In this document: piece after piece, positions 10,029 through 19,715 of the stretch
Layout of the letters: each line of letters begins with the position of its first letter
Position numbering within the stretch: position 1 is the stretch's first letter
Source: Ignavibacteria bacterium
GTDB lineage: Bacteria; Bacteroidota; Ignavibacteria; Tepidaquicellales; OLB5
NCBI GenBank assembly: GCA_030835025.1
Contig: JAUQWS010000021.1
Span: forward strand, 1 to 63,941
Length of the DNA stretch: 63,941 bases
Direction: 5' to 3'
Program-made: the position numbers and the translations under genes
Notes under the pieces: generated by a model
The model's input: the letters and a program-made list of their open reading frames with translations, nothing else
The model's database searches: none
Told to the model about the DNA's origin: nothing

Positions 10029-10286
10029 ATGGAAACATTTACACTTTTCCTCGGACTCTTTGCGGCTGTTCTGACTACATTTGCGTTTCTTCCCCAGTCA
10101 ATTAAAGCTATCAAAACTAAACATACCAAGGATATTTCTCTGCCAATGGTTATAATGCTCGAAGCCGGGCTTATGACCTGGCTGGCATATGGCATATTGA
10201 TCAAAAGCGTACCCATTATTGCTGCAAATACCGTATCAATAGTTTTTATGACGATAATTTTATACCTCAAAATCAGGTATAAATAG
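10029..10286 (+). CDS. SemiSWEET-family small sugar transporter (PQ-loop)
   Basis: This 85-aa inner-membrane protein has three predicted transmembrane helices (about 5-24, 36-56, 60-80). The PQ motif in 'FLPQSIKAI' (about residues 20-28) is the hallmark of the SemiSWEET/PQ-loop family, which works as a homodimer and moves mono- or disaccharides by facilitated diffusion. Its ATG directly follows the TAA of sprA with no spacer, so the two genes are almost certainly co-transcribed. There is no functional link to type IX secretion that I know of. The substrate is unknown. Confidence 0.88.
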   Translation: METFTLFLGLFAAVLTTFAFLPQSIKAIKTKHTKDISLPMVIMLEAGLMTWLAYGILIKSVPIIAANTVSIVFMTIILYLKIRYK

Positions 10287-10325
10287 CGAATATTTATTTA
10301 TATTTCTTTTGATTTAGAGCATTGT

Positions 10326-10333
10326 TATATTTG
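10326..10333 (+). promoter_or_regulatory. Candidate -7 box (TATATTTG) for the tRNA pair
   Basis: TATATTTG matches the Bacteroidota -7 consensus TAnnTTTG and lies 21 bp before tRNA-Arg. The expected -33 TTG position, 20 bp upstream, reads TTT, so the match is partial. Confidence 0.4.
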
Positions 10334-10354
10334 TGCTCAAATTTTCAAAAAATT

Positions 10355-10428
10355 GCGCCCATAGCTCAATCGGATAGAGCGACAGCCTTCTAAGCTGTAG
10401 GTTACAGGTTCGATTCCTGTTGGGCGTA
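10355..10428 (+). tRNA. tRNA-Arg (anticodon TCT)
   Basis: A complete 74-nt cloverleaf. The acceptor stem GCGCCCA pairs with TGGGCGT (G-U at the top) and the discriminator is A. The anticodon arm holds CTTCTAA with anticodon TCT, and the T-loop is GGTTCGATTCC. CCA is not encoded. It is followed 21 bp later by tRNA-His. Confidence 0.95.
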
Positions 10429-10449
10429 CTTGCGATTTTGGTTCAAAAT

Positions 10450-10524
10450 GGTGAGCGTAGTTCAGTTGGTTAGAACATCAGATTGTGGCTCTGAGGGTCG
10501 GGGGTTCGAATCCCCTCGCTCACC
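10450..10524 (+). tRNA. tRNA-His (anticodon GTG)
   Basis: A complete cloverleaf with acceptor GTGAGCG/CGCTCAC and anticodon loop TTGTGGC. The extra G at 10450 can pair with C at 10524 (position 73), which is the tRNA-His identity element. The T-arm is GGGGTTCGAATCCCC. CCA is not encoded. Confidence 0.95.
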
Positions 10525-10587
10525 CCAAAAACAATAGTAGCAGGAGCATATAGATTCCCCAAACTCCCCTCCTAACCGCTATTTTTC

Positions 10588-10618
10588 ATTGATTATTAAA
10601 GGCATTAAATCTATATTT
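10588..10618 (+). promoter_or_regulatory. Bacteroidota-type promoter (TTG-N20-TATATTTG) for secD
   Basis: TTG at 10588-10590, exactly 20 bp of spacer, then TATATTTG at 10611-10618. This is the same geometry as the aminotransferase promoter at 885-915. It leaves a leader of roughly 40 nt before the secD start at 10667. Confidence 0.55.
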
Positions 10619-10666
10619 GTGTTTGAGTTTTTTTCATAAATTTTCAAAAAATCGCAGAGGATAAGC

Positions 10667-12676
10667 TTGAGAAAAAACAGGTTCAGAATAATATTAACAT
10701 TGCTATTTTTGGGTTTGGCTTTCTACTTTTTGTACCCTACCTATAAGGATAGACAATATAACGACGAAATATCAAAACTTACGAATTCGCAGGATAGTAT
10801 TGCTTTCTTCGATAAATATGGCACAGATGTCTTAAAAACCCGTGAAAACAGAATAAAACTGGGATTGGACCTTCAGGGCGGCATGTATGTAATCATGGAG
10901 GTTGATGTTGCCAAGCTGCTTCTTGATATAGCGCATAAGCAGGATGACGTATTAAAGCAGGTCCTTGCGGACGCATCAGAAACTGTTAAAAGCTCCGATG
11001 ATGATTTTGTTGACCTGGTCGAAACGAAACTGCGTGAAAGAGGTCTTTCCTTAAAGGCTTATTACGGAGAAATAAGAGATGAAGACGCCGGAATTAAACA
11101 AAACCTTAAATCTGAAGTTGAGAATGCGATTGACAGAGCAATTCAGGTAGTTAGAAACAGAATTGACCAATACGGTGTATCTGAACCCGTAATACAGAAA
11201 AAAGGATCAAGCCGTCTTGTTGTTGAGCTTCCAGGCGTCAGCAATGTACAGGAAGTGAGAAGGCTGCTTCAGGGTACAGCACTGCTTGAGTTTAAGCTGG
11301 TAATTGACCCCCAGATAGCAGTGAAAGTGATGGAGAAGATCAACACATTTCTGGCAGGCGGCAATTTAGATTCGCTGATAAAAGCAGATTCGCTCAGCAA
11401 GATTACTAAGGTTGATTCCCTTAAGAAAGATACAACAAATGTAACCAAGCTTAAGAAAGATTCTACCAGTGTAACAACCAAGAAAGATACTACGAAGAAA
11501 AACCAGACTTCTTCGGATACGAATAGACCTACCGATACTAATCTGGCTGAACTGACGGACAGTATGGGCAACCCGATTGATACTAATCAGCAGATGAGCG
11601 AAGAAGAGTTCAAAGTCAAAAATCCATGGTTCTATCTTGTGCGGCCGCAGCAGTTCCAGGACGGAAGTATAGCGTGGTTTGTGAGAGAAACTGATAAGCC
11701 GAAGGTCCAGAGATTAATGGACAAAAAAGAGATTCAGGATCTTATTCCTACTGATGTTAGCTTCGCATTCAGCAACCAGTCTCAATTTGTAGATGGCGGA
11801 GACAGGATTTACCAGTTTTATATTTTAAAGAAAGATCCGGAGCTGACAGGTGGTGTAGTTGTTAATGCAAGGAGCAACATTGACCCAACAAACAACACAC
11901 CGGTTGTATACATGGAAATGAACAGTGATGGTTCCGCAGACTGGGCAAGAATTACAGGAGCAAACATCAATAAGCAGATCGCAATTGTTCTGGATAATGT
12001 TGTTTACTCTGCACCGGTTGTAAGGAACAAGATAACAGGCGGAAGTTCGCAGATAGAAGGAATGGCAAATATTCAGGAAGCGAAATTGCTTGAGATAGTT
12101 TTAAAAGCAGGCGCGCTTCCCGCTCCATTGACGATTATTGAAGAAAGAACTGTCGGACCGTCACTCGGAGAAGACTCGATCCAGAAAGGGCTTTATTCTT
12201 CAATTATAGCTCTCATACTCGTAGCAATTTTTATGATATTTTATTACAGGTTTGCAGGCGGTGTTGCAGATCTTGCGCTCGCATTCAACATGATAGTTAT
12301 ACTTGGCATAATGGCAAGTTTCCACGCAACTTTAACACTGCCCGGTATTGCAGGTTTGATACTTTCTATCGGTATGGCGGTTGATTCAAACGTGCTTATC
12401 TATGAGAGGATCCGTGAGGAATTGGCAGGTGGAAAGCCGATCAGGACTGCAATTGAAATAGGATACAAAAAAGCTTTCTCAGCTATTATGGATGGTCACG
12501 TTACTTCCATAATTACCGCTATAATACTTTACCAGTTTGGTACTGGTCCAATTCAGGGGTTTGCGCTTACACTTCTAATCGGTCTGATAGCTAATCTATT
12601 CACAGCTATTGTAATGACAAGGATCGTTTTTGACATAATGACGGATAAAGGCAGATCAACTATCAATTTCGGATAA
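10667..12676 (+). CDS. secD: Protein translocase subunit SecD
   Basis: SecD is the inner-membrane RND-like subunit that pulls proteins through SecYEG using the proton gradient. This 669-aa protein has TM1 at about residues 8-25, the conserved 'GLDLQGG' after it (66-72), the large periplasmic P1 region, and five further transmembrane helices in the last 170 residues ('SIGMAVDSNVLIYERIREE' is the conserved TM4 region). TTG at 10667 follows an AGAGG at good spacing. The odd feature is an 80-residue insertion (about 233-312) rich in Lys, Thr, Asp and Ser, containing two in-frame copies of a decapeptide LKKDxTxVTx. secF follows after 33 bp, so the two form an operon rather than a fused secDF. Confidence 0.96.
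   Translation: MRKNRFRIILTLLFLGLAFYFLYPTYKDRQYNDEISKLTNSQDSIAFFDKYGTDVLKTRENRIKLGLDLQGGMYVIMEVDVAKLLLDIAHKQDDVLKQVLADASETVKSSDDDFVDLVETKLRERGLSLKAYYGEIRDEDAGIKQNLKSEVENAIDRAIQVVRNRIDQYGVSEPVIQKKGSSRLVVELPGVSNVQEVRRLLQGTALLEFKLVIDPQIAVKVMEKINTFLAGGNLDSLIKADSLSKITKVDSLKKDTTNVTKLKKDSTSVTTKKDTTKKNQTSSDTNRPTDTNLAELTDSMGNPIDTNQQMSEEEFKVKNPWFYLVRPQQFQDGSIAWFVRETDKPKVQRLMDKKEIQDLIPTDVSFAFSNQSQFVDGGDRIYQFYILKKDPELTGGVVVNARSNIDPTNNTPVVYMEMNSDGSADWARITGANINKQIAIVLDNVVYSAPVVRNKITGGSSQIEGMANIQEAKLLEIVLKAGALPAPLTIIEERTVGPSLGEDSIQKGLYSSIIALILVAIFMIFYYRFAGGVADLALAFNMIVILGIMASFHATLTLPGIAGLILSIGMAVDSNVLIYERIREELAGGKPIRTAIEIGYKKAFSAIMDGHVTSIITAIILYQFGTGPIQGFALTLLIGLIANLFTAIVMTRIVFDIMTDKGRSTINFG
11420..11479 (+). 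repeat. 30-bp tandem repeat inside secD (two copies)
   Basis: Two adjacent 30-bp units each begin CTTAAGAAAGAT. They are in frame and encode LKKDTTNVTK and LKKDSTSVTT; a third partial KKDTT copy follows. They lie within the periplasmic low-complexity insertion of SecD. Confidence 0.8.
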
Positions 12677-12709
12677 CTTTTGAAAGTGTTTAATTAAGGA
12701 AGATAATAA

Positions 12710-13657
12710 ATGCAATTTTTTCAGCACACAAACATAGATTTTCTCTCAAAAAGAAACAGGTTTTACCTGGCTTCGCTTACGGTAATAGCAATCGGACTGG
12801 TTTTCTTCTTTATAAAAGGACTGGTTATCGGTATCGATTTTGCAGGAGGAACTGAAGTACTTGTCAGATTCCACAACGATGTTGAAATCAACCAGGTCAG
12901 GTCCTCGATCGATCTGGAAGGTGTAAGCGGCGCCGAGATAAAAACAATGGGAAGCGATAGAGACATACTGATCAGAACGGCAGAACCGGGTGAAGGGACG
13001 ACTGTAAGCGACAGGATAAAAGATGCGTTAACAAAAGGTATTCCCGGCAACAGTTATGAAATTCTTAGAATAGATAAAGTTGGTCCCAAGATCGGTAAAG
13101 AACTTTCTACTTCAGCAATTTATGCTACAATATTTTCGCTGCTTGCAATCTTGATATATCTCGCCTTCAGGTTTGAGTTCATTTACGCATTGGGATCTGT
13201 GCTTGCGCTTATTCATGATGTGTTGACAACTCTTGGGATAGTTGCAATAACCGGCGCCCTCTTCCCTTCTATGAACCTGGAGCTGAACCAGGGTATGGTC
13301 GCTGCGTTTTTGACATTGATAGGTTTTTCTGTAAACGATACAGTTGTTGTGTTTGACAGGATCAGGGAGAATATCAAACTGTATAAGAATGAAAGCATTG
13401 TATCCGTTATGAATAAGAGTTTGAACTATACTCTGAACAGAACGATAATTACCAACGGTACAGTATTTGTAACTGTGCTTATACTTTTGATATTCGGCGG
13501 TGAGGTAAACAGAAGCTTTGCATTTACGTTTTTTATCGGTATAATAACCGGTACCTATTCATCTATCTGGGTTGCCGGAGCTTTTGTGGTTGATATTAAA
13601 CACTGGCTGGATAAGAAAAGATTGGGTTCAGGAAACCTGGCAGTTAAGAAAGCCTGA
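12710..13657 (+). CDS. secF: Protein translocase subunit SecF
   Basis: This 315-aa partner of SecD sits in the inner membrane. TM1 (about 20-38) is followed by 'GIDFAGGTEV', the SecF counterpart of the SecD glycine motif. A short periplasmic domain comes next, then five C-terminal helices containing 'ALIHDVLTTLG' and 'FSVNDTVVVFDRIREN', the characteristic SecF TM4 region with its conserved Asp and Arg. The ATG start has an upstream AAGGA. It is 33 bp downstream of secD, on the same strand and the same transcript. Confidence 0.96.
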   Translation: MQFFQHTNIDFLSKRNRFYLASLTVIAIGLVFFFIKGLVIGIDFAGGTEVLVRFHNDVEINQVRSSIDLEGVSGAEIKTMGSDRDILIRTAEPGEGTTVSDRIKDALTKGIPGNSYEILRIDKVGPKIGKELSTSAIYATIFSLLAILIYLAFRFEFIYALGSVLALIHDVLTTLGIVAITGALFPSMNLELNQGMVAAFLTLIGFSVNDTVVVFDRIRENIKLYKNESIVSVMNKSLNYTLNRTIITNGTVFVTVLILLIFGGEVNRSFAFTFFIGIITGTYSSIWVAGAFVVDIKHWLDKKRLGSGNLAVKKA

Positions 13658-13699
13658 GTTTAGATCTCCCTTATGACCTTTTGATAACTATGATTATAG

Positions 13700-14977
<1,278 letters not shown>

Positions 14978-15002
14978 GAGTTTGATAGTTTGAATATTAA
15001 AA

Positions 15003-15035
15003 AAAACCTGACAGGATATTAACTTGCCAGGTTTT
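15003..15035. terminator. Bidirectional terminator between convergent genes
   Basis: AAAACCTG (15003-15010) pairs with CAGGTTTT (15028-15035). The inner bases can extend the stem with one mismatch. A-rich on one side and T-rich on the other, it could serve both purA and the opposing lipoprotein gene. Confidence 0.6.
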
Positions 15036-15046
15036 CTGATTAATTG

Positions 15047-15508
15047 TCACTTCATAACCGCTTTGAATAATCCGCCTTCATTTCTTGTTCCCCTGAAAGT
15101 GGAGAAATTCCAGCCGCCTTTTATTTCCTTCCCTTTTACATACGCGTTGATGAATACATTCGCATCTGCTATGCGGGGATTAGTGTTTATGTTAATGAAT
15201 TTGGTTGAATCATTATAATAAGCAGCAAGCTCCCCTGCATTTAATGAGCTTAAACCGTGATAAGAAGTATCTGCAGAGTTTTTGGTAATAGTGAAGCTGC
15301 CGTTTACTTTATAATTATTCCTGTAGAGTTCGTTTTTGGCGCTATCCAGCTTCATTATGCCTTCTACCAGGGGATTCCCTGAGCTATCTGAAATAATATA
15401 CGAATACTGCCCCGTTTTTAACGAAATGCTGATATCGGTATTCGAGCCCGAGCACGAGATAAGCAAAAAAGCAGCCATTGAGGCGAAAACAATTGTTATT
15501 TTCATCAT
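15047..15508 (-). CDS. Uncharacterised lipoprotein
   Basis: This 153-aa protein has a lipoprotein signal peptide: Met-Met-Lys, a hydrophobic run, then the lipobox 'LLISC' with the lipidated Cys near residue 19. The mature part is predicted to be mostly beta strand and small, ending in 'GGWNFSTFRGTRNEGG'. I recognise no domain. Its ATG overlaps the stop of the upstream metalloprotease by 4 bp (ATGA), so the two are translationally coupled and probably functionally related. An envelope location is inferred from the lipobox. Confidence 0.8.
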   Translation of the reverse strand: MMKITIVFASMAAFLLISCSGSNTDISISLKTGQYSYIISDSSGNPLVEGIMKLDSAKNELYRNNYKVNGSFTITKNSADTSYHGLSSLNAGELAAYYNDSTKFININTNPRIADANVFINAYVKGKEIKGGWNFSTFRGTRNEGGLFKAVMK

Positions 15509-17235
15509 TTCACCAATACCATCTTTTTAATTTCAGAATATACGTTATTGTTGCTGCTGCTTACATCCATTTTATAAAAATATACACCGCTAGCCAGATT
15601 ATATCTGGAGGCATCTAAGTTATATGAAAATATGCCAACTGAATAATATTGGCTATTAATAAGCTTTGCTACTTCCCTCCCCGTTGCATCATAAATTCTT
15701 AGCGTTACAAGTCCGTCCTGAGGCAATGCAAACTTGATAACGGTAACGGGGTTGAACGGATTTGGATAATTTTGAAGCAGTTTGTAAGCAAGCGGTATCT
15801 CCGAGGAATTCAGCGGATTATCAAGACAGAGTGCATTATTATATCTTTCGACAATTGTATCATGCGGCAGCGGACCGAATCCCAGGGTCAGGTTTATAGC
15901 ACCGTTTAAATGGCAATAGCTCATTATTGTGCCGTTATTATTCAACACTGTCTGCTGAAAACAAGTACCTTCTGCTGTGTAACAGGAATCGATTGACCCT
16001 AAACCACCGCCGCCAAGCGTTGGCCAGGTACAAGCGTGTGTATGCATCGAGCCGTAATTATGCCCTGTTTCATGAGTAATAACCATCACGGTCCACGAAA
16101 AAGTGGGATACGGCTGGTAACTGCCTTCTATGTTGCTGAATGCGTACCTTCCGTAACCGCTTGTTGGCTCATATGACTGGCAAAGTGCATTTATCCAGGC
16201 AATTCCGCCGAGTGATTGCCCGTGGCCGGTAGAAAGCAAGTGTGCCAGGTCACCATCTATACTGTTTTGTGTCTGATATCCGAATTCTTCCAGAATTGCC
16301 GTCGAAGTTGAAAGATTAGCATATGGATCGCTACTTGTATATACAAATGTGCTAGAACTCATATTTACAGTTAATCCTTCGTTCAGATAGAGTGTCCTTA
16401 CATGCGCAAATGCGCCAGTAACAAAGTTTATCACTGTTGTTGTATTGCTGTTGCCATCCAGATACATCTGGTAATCGCAGGTAAAGTCAATATCAACGGG
16501 TGATGTCGTAAAATCAGTATTATTTTGAGAGTTGGTGCGTTTTACGGGCGGATCCAGGTAGTACTTGTCATATGAATCACCCGAGCCGCATTCAAATCCG
16601 GGTTTATTAACAACATCAATATCATTGTAAAGTACATAATTATCTGTAAGCTTCTTTTCATTATCCTTCACAGATCCAAGTACATAATTGCCATTTGAAG
16701 TAGAAAATATCCCCATTACATTTCCCTCAAATACGCTGAAAGTAGCTATGGATGTTTCATCTCCTTTGATTATTCCGGTATAGTAGGTTCCGGGATTATA
16801 TGGCTGCTGAACAGTTCCATTCTTCCCAACTGCGAAAACCTTAAAATCTGCGGGAAGGAAATTAGTTTTTACAAGTTCAATTTCCATTGAAGAATTATCT
16901 GCTGCAGGCAGAACAAGCGTCATTACATCCGGTTTTAAACTGTTAAGAGAAACCAGTGAAGACCTTTCGATCTTCAAACTCACTGCATTCTTTACAAATG
17001 CATTTAGGTTCTTTGCGTTAAGTGGAACTGACTTTGTAAACAGGTTAGTCCTGGGAAAATCACGGCCGCCTTTATTATTCTTAACAAGCTCCAAAGCAGT
17101 GTTCTTGTGCTTACTATCTATGCCTCTGTTATTCTTATTTCCTGTTTCATTCACGTCGAATGCAGAAAACGAGACAAGTAAGGCAATCAGTATTACAGGA
17201 AGAAGCACAATATTTATTCTATAAAACTTTTTCAT
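15505..17235 (-). CDS. Secreted reprolysin-like metalloprotease with T9SS sorting domain
   Basis: This 576-aa protein has a signal peptide or membrane anchor (about 8-26) and a propeptide-like region. The metzincin catalytic site is 'HETGHNYGSMH' (His388, Glu389, His392, His398), followed by a Met-turn 'IMSYC'. The C-terminal 85 residues, starting 'NYPNPFNPVTVIKFALPQ', are a type A T9SS sorting domain, so the enzyme should cross the outer membrane through the SprA machinery and be anchored or released. The zinc motif fits M12B (reprolysin-like) or related bacterial metzincins; the exact peptidase family and substrate are open. It lies 9 bp after a small secreted protein and overlaps the next lipoprotein gene. 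Confidence 0.9.
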   Translation of the reverse strand: MKKFYRINIVLLPVILIALLVSFSAFDVNETGNKNNRGIDSKHKNTALELVKNNKGGRDFPRTNLFTKSVPLNAKNLNAFVKNAVSLKIERSSLVSLNSLKPDVMTLVLPAADNSSMEIELVKTNFLPADFKVFAVGKNGTVQQPYNPGTYYTGIIKGDETSIATFSVFEGNVMGIFSTSNGNYVLGSVKDNEKKLTDNYVLYNDIDVVNKPGFECGSGDSYDKYYLDPPVKRTNSQNNTDFTTSPVDIDFTCDYQMYLDGNSNTTTVINFVTGAFAHVRTLYLNEGLTVNMSSSTFVYTSSDPYANLSTSTAILEEFGYQTQNSIDGDLAHLLSTGHGQSLGGIAWINALCQSYEPTSGYGRYAFSNIEGSYQPYPTFSWTVMVITHETGHNYGSMHTHACTWPTLGGGGLGSIDSCYTAEGTCFQQTVLNNNGTIMSYCHLNGAINLTLGFGPLPHDTIVERYNNALCLDNPLNSSEIPLAYKLLQNYPNPFNPVTVIKFALPQDGLVTLRIYDATGREVAKLINSQYYSVGIFSYNLDASRYNLASGVYFYKMDVSSSNNNVYSEIKKMVLVK

Positions 17236-17244
17236 ATTAATAAT

Positions 17245-17715
17245 TTATTTAATTTCTGATGAGTTGCCTGCTGCTGATACCGAATTCTGCATATTTAACT
17301 TCGAATCCGATATCTGATTGCTGTAATAAAGGATCCTTTCGTTGTTGATCCCCGAAAGCACCAATTCACAGTTTTCAGTGAAGTTTACATTATACTGCAT
17401 GCCCGTTTCGGTATATTCAAGTGTTGTCCCGCTCAAAGTATATAACCTTGAAATCGGGTTCTGACTTGGACAGGTTAAAGTAGCAGTCCCGCTTGATTGG
17501 CTTGGGAAATTGACCACTTCTCCGGGACAGATATCCAGGAGTGTTCCTGCATTGTAGATGAGAGTCCACTCACCCACAATGCTGCTGTTATTGCTGCACG
17601 GATTGGTAGTGATCTGGTTAATCACATCTTCGCAATCTGAGCCCAAAAACGGGAGCGATACCAGCATTAATCCCGTAATTAAGCGAAGTGAGAATGTTTT
17701 GTATTTATCTGACAT
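17245..17715 (-). CDS. Secreted lipocalin-like hypothetical protein
   Basis: This 156-aa protein has an N-terminal hydrophobic signal (about 10-25). The mature part contains several Cys and the pattern 'SSIVGEWTLIYNAGT' ... 'YTETGMQYNVNFTENCELVLSG', which resembles the short lipocalin-like domains common in secreted Bacteroidota proteins. That resemblance is weak and no ligand can be inferred. The stop lies 9 bp before the metalloprotease start, so the three genes 17715-15047 form an envelope or secreted operon. Confidence 0.75.
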   Translation of the reverse strand: MSDKYKTFSLRLITGLMLVSLPFLGSDCEDVINQITTNPCSNNSSIVGEWTLIYNAGTLLDICPGEVVNFPSQSSGTATLTCPSQNPISRLYTLSGTTLEYTETGMQYNVNFTENCELVLSGINNERILYYSNQISDSKLNMQNSVSAAGNSSEIK

Positions 17716-17744
17716 AAATTGTTAAATTAATTTGGCTTAAATAT

Positions 17745-17763
17745 AATTAATAGTCTATTAATT
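17745..17763. other. AT-only perfect hairpin
   Basis: AATTAATAG and CTATTAATT are 9-bp perfect inverted arms separated by one T. They sit between ubiE and the secreted-protein gene. It may be a weak terminator or a regulatory palindrome. Confidence 0.35.
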
Positions 17764-17784
17764 CACAACTTGCTTTACAAAATA

Positions 17785-18486
17785 TTACACTTTTTGTGCA
17801 AAGACTGTGTGGACTATTCCTAAGAAGTTGTTATGGGATTTTAAGACACGGAAACCGCAATTTTCAAGAAGCTCCGTATACTGTTTTACGGTTAAGAAGC
17901 TGTTCACCGACTGGAAAAGGTAGTCATAAGCATAAGTGCTCCCGGCAATGGAATTCCCTATTTTGGGAAGGATTTTTTCAAAATACATTCTGAATGAATT
18001 ATTGGCAAATGTCTTTTTGTGAGGCTTGAACATCTCAATAGTCGCAAACCTGCCTCCGGGTTTAAGTACCCTGTTTATTTCTTTGATACAAGTTTCAAGA
18101 TTCTGAAAGTTCCTTACACCGAACCCTATGCCGCAAACATCAAAGTAATTGTTTTTAAACGGTAAACCCTCAGCATCTGCTTTTATGACAAAATTGTTTT
18201 CAAACTGAATTTTTGAGCGGTTTATCTTCAGCATTTCTTCAGAAAGATCAACAGAATACAGTTCATCCTGAAGAAGTTTTAGGAACTCAAGCCCAAGATC
18301 ACCCGAGCCAGAAGCAAGATCAAGTATCTTACGGTTATCACTGCTTAACCCTGCAAGATGTTTCACCGCCATTTTTCTCCATCGGTTATCCTGATATCCG
18401 CTCAACAGGTGATTGAGCTTATCATATGTTGGGGATATTTCATCGAACATTTTGCCGATGAACTTTTTATCCTTGGTATACTTCAT
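17785..18486 (-). CDS. ubiE: Demethylmenaquinone methyltransferase (UbiE/MenG)
   Basis: This class I SAM methyltransferase of 233 aa catalyses the final C-methylation of menaquinone (or ubiquinone) biosynthesis. 'KFIGKMFDEISPTYDKLNHL' (residues 7-26) is the family's N-terminal signature. Motif I is 'ILDLASGSGDLGLEF', and 'GIGFGVRNFQNLETCIKEI' and 'RVLKPGGRFATIEMFKPH' follow. A much longer reading from 18684 is open but would overlap the 3' end of lolE, so the ATG at 18486, 2 bp after the lolE stop, is preferred. It is the last gene of the prfB-lolE-ubiE run. The host probably uses menaquinone; that is inference from the phylum. Confidence 0.93.
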   Translation of the reverse strand: MKYTKDKKFIGKMFDEISPTYDKLNHLLSGYQDNRWRKMAVKHLAGLSSDNRKILDLASGSGDLGLEFLKLLQDELYSVDLSEEMLKINRSKIQFENNFVIKADAEGLPFKNNYFDVCGIGFGVRNFQNLETCIKEINRVLKPGGRFATIEMFKPHKKTFANNSFRMYFEKILPKIGNSIAGSTYAYDYLFQSVNSFLTVKQYTELLENCGFRVLKSHNNFLGIVHTVFAQKV

Positions 18487-18488
18487 TG

Positions 18489-19712
18489 TTATTTGAATCT
18501 GAGAGAAGTGATGGGATTCAGCCTGGAGGCCATATATGAAGGAACTATTGTTACTATCATGCTTAAAGCAACTGCAATCAGAGTGATAGTAATACCGTTT
18601 TGCCAGTCTATAAGCAACGGAACAGTGCTCATATAATAAATTTCGGGAATTTTGATAAGGTTGTACTCGACCTGCAGCAAACATAGTCCGTAACCCAGTA
18701 TATTACCCAGTACGATCCCTGCTATTGAAATGAACATACCCTGAAAGAAGAAAATCATTATGATATCAAAATTCTTTGCACCAAGTGATTTCAGGATCCC
18801 GATCGTTTCAGTCTTCTCCAGTACAAGCATCAGCAAAAAGCCGATAATATTAATGGCTGCAACTATAATAATTAATCCAAGTATTACCGGTATCGGTTCT
18901 TTCTGCAGTTCTACCCATGTAAATAAGCCTTTGTAGATCTGGAAAACATTCTTTGCATTATTGTTCGGATAATCGATTCCGGTCCTGATGAGCTGAGTTG
19001 TTGACTTTATCTTATCGATATCATTGAGGAATACTTCAATTCCGGTAACATACGGACCCATTGCAAACAGTTTTTGCGAATCCTTCAGATCAACGTAAAG
19101 TAGCACATCATCATATTCCTTAAGTCCCGATTCATAGATCCCGGTAACCCTAAACCCTTTAACAGTGGGAGTATTCACAGCAGAAGGCAAACCAACTGTG
19201 GCAATTATGAATACTTTGCTATCCAGTGAAATACCCAGCTTGTTTGCAAGCTTGTTTCCTATGACTACTCCCGAAGTGCTTGAATCAATTGCGTTAAGTA
19301 CCCCTGTCCCGGATATTATCTTCCTTTGAGAGCCGAAAACGTTATCTTCATTCCTTATGCCTTTGACTATGATTCCTTCAGTCTTATCTTTGAACTTGAT
19401 AACTGCTTCTTTCTGTACGAACGGATGTGCGCTTTTGACTCCGAATCCGTTTTGCTCACTCAATAGTTCACCTATCACTTTGCTGTAATCAGGAATTCCT
19501 TCCTTTTTGAACGATGAAACCTGTATATGTGATGAAAGCGAAATGGTCTTTTCTGTGATCTCTTTTTCAAAACCGTTGAGTACAGATACAGCGATTATGA
19601 GTGCAGCAACTCCAATGGCAATTCCCGCAACTGAAATAAGCGTAATAAAGGAGACAAAACTTGAATCCTTTTTTGAACGCAGAAACCGTTTTGCGAGAAA
19701 GAAATTTGTCAT
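18489..19712 (-). CDS. LolC/LolE-type ABC transporter permease
   Basis: This 407-aa inner-membrane protein has the MacB/FtsX architecture: one helix at about 20-45, a large periplasmic domain, then three helices near 270-395. The N-terminal 'FLAKRFLRSKKDSSFVSFIT' followed by 'SVAGIAIGVAALIIAVSVLNGFE' is typical of lipoprotein-releasing permeases. It should work with a LolD-type ATPase, which is not in the window. The assignment as lipoprotein-sorting is by family. It starts 3 bp after the prfB stop. Confidence 0.9.
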   Translation of the reverse strand: MTNFFLAKRFLRSKKDSSFVSFITLISVAGIAIGVAALIIAVSVLNGFEKEITEKTISLSSHIQVSSFKKEGIPDYSKVIGELLSEQNGFGVKSAHPFVQKEAVIKFKDKTEGIIVKGIRNEDNVFGSQRKIISGTGVLNAIDSSTSGVVIGNKLANKLGISLDSKVFIIATVGLPSAVNTPTVKGFRVTGIYESGLKEYDDVLLYVDLKDSQKLFAMGPYVTGIEVFLNDIDKIKSTTQLIRTGIDYPNNNAKNVFQIYKGLFTWVELQKEPIPVILGLIIIVAAINIIGFLLMLVLEKTETIGILKSLGAKNFDIIMIFFFQGMFISIAGIVLGNILGYGLCLLQVEYNLIKIPEIYYMSTVPLLIDWQNGITITLIAVALSMIVTIVPSYMASRLNPITSLRFK

Positions 19713-19715
19713 TAA

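Noticed and set aside
18487-18684. 66-codon N-terminal extension of ubiE
   Set aside because: It overlaps the 3' end of lolE, and the residues are unlike any UbiE. The ATG at 18486 starts the family signature.
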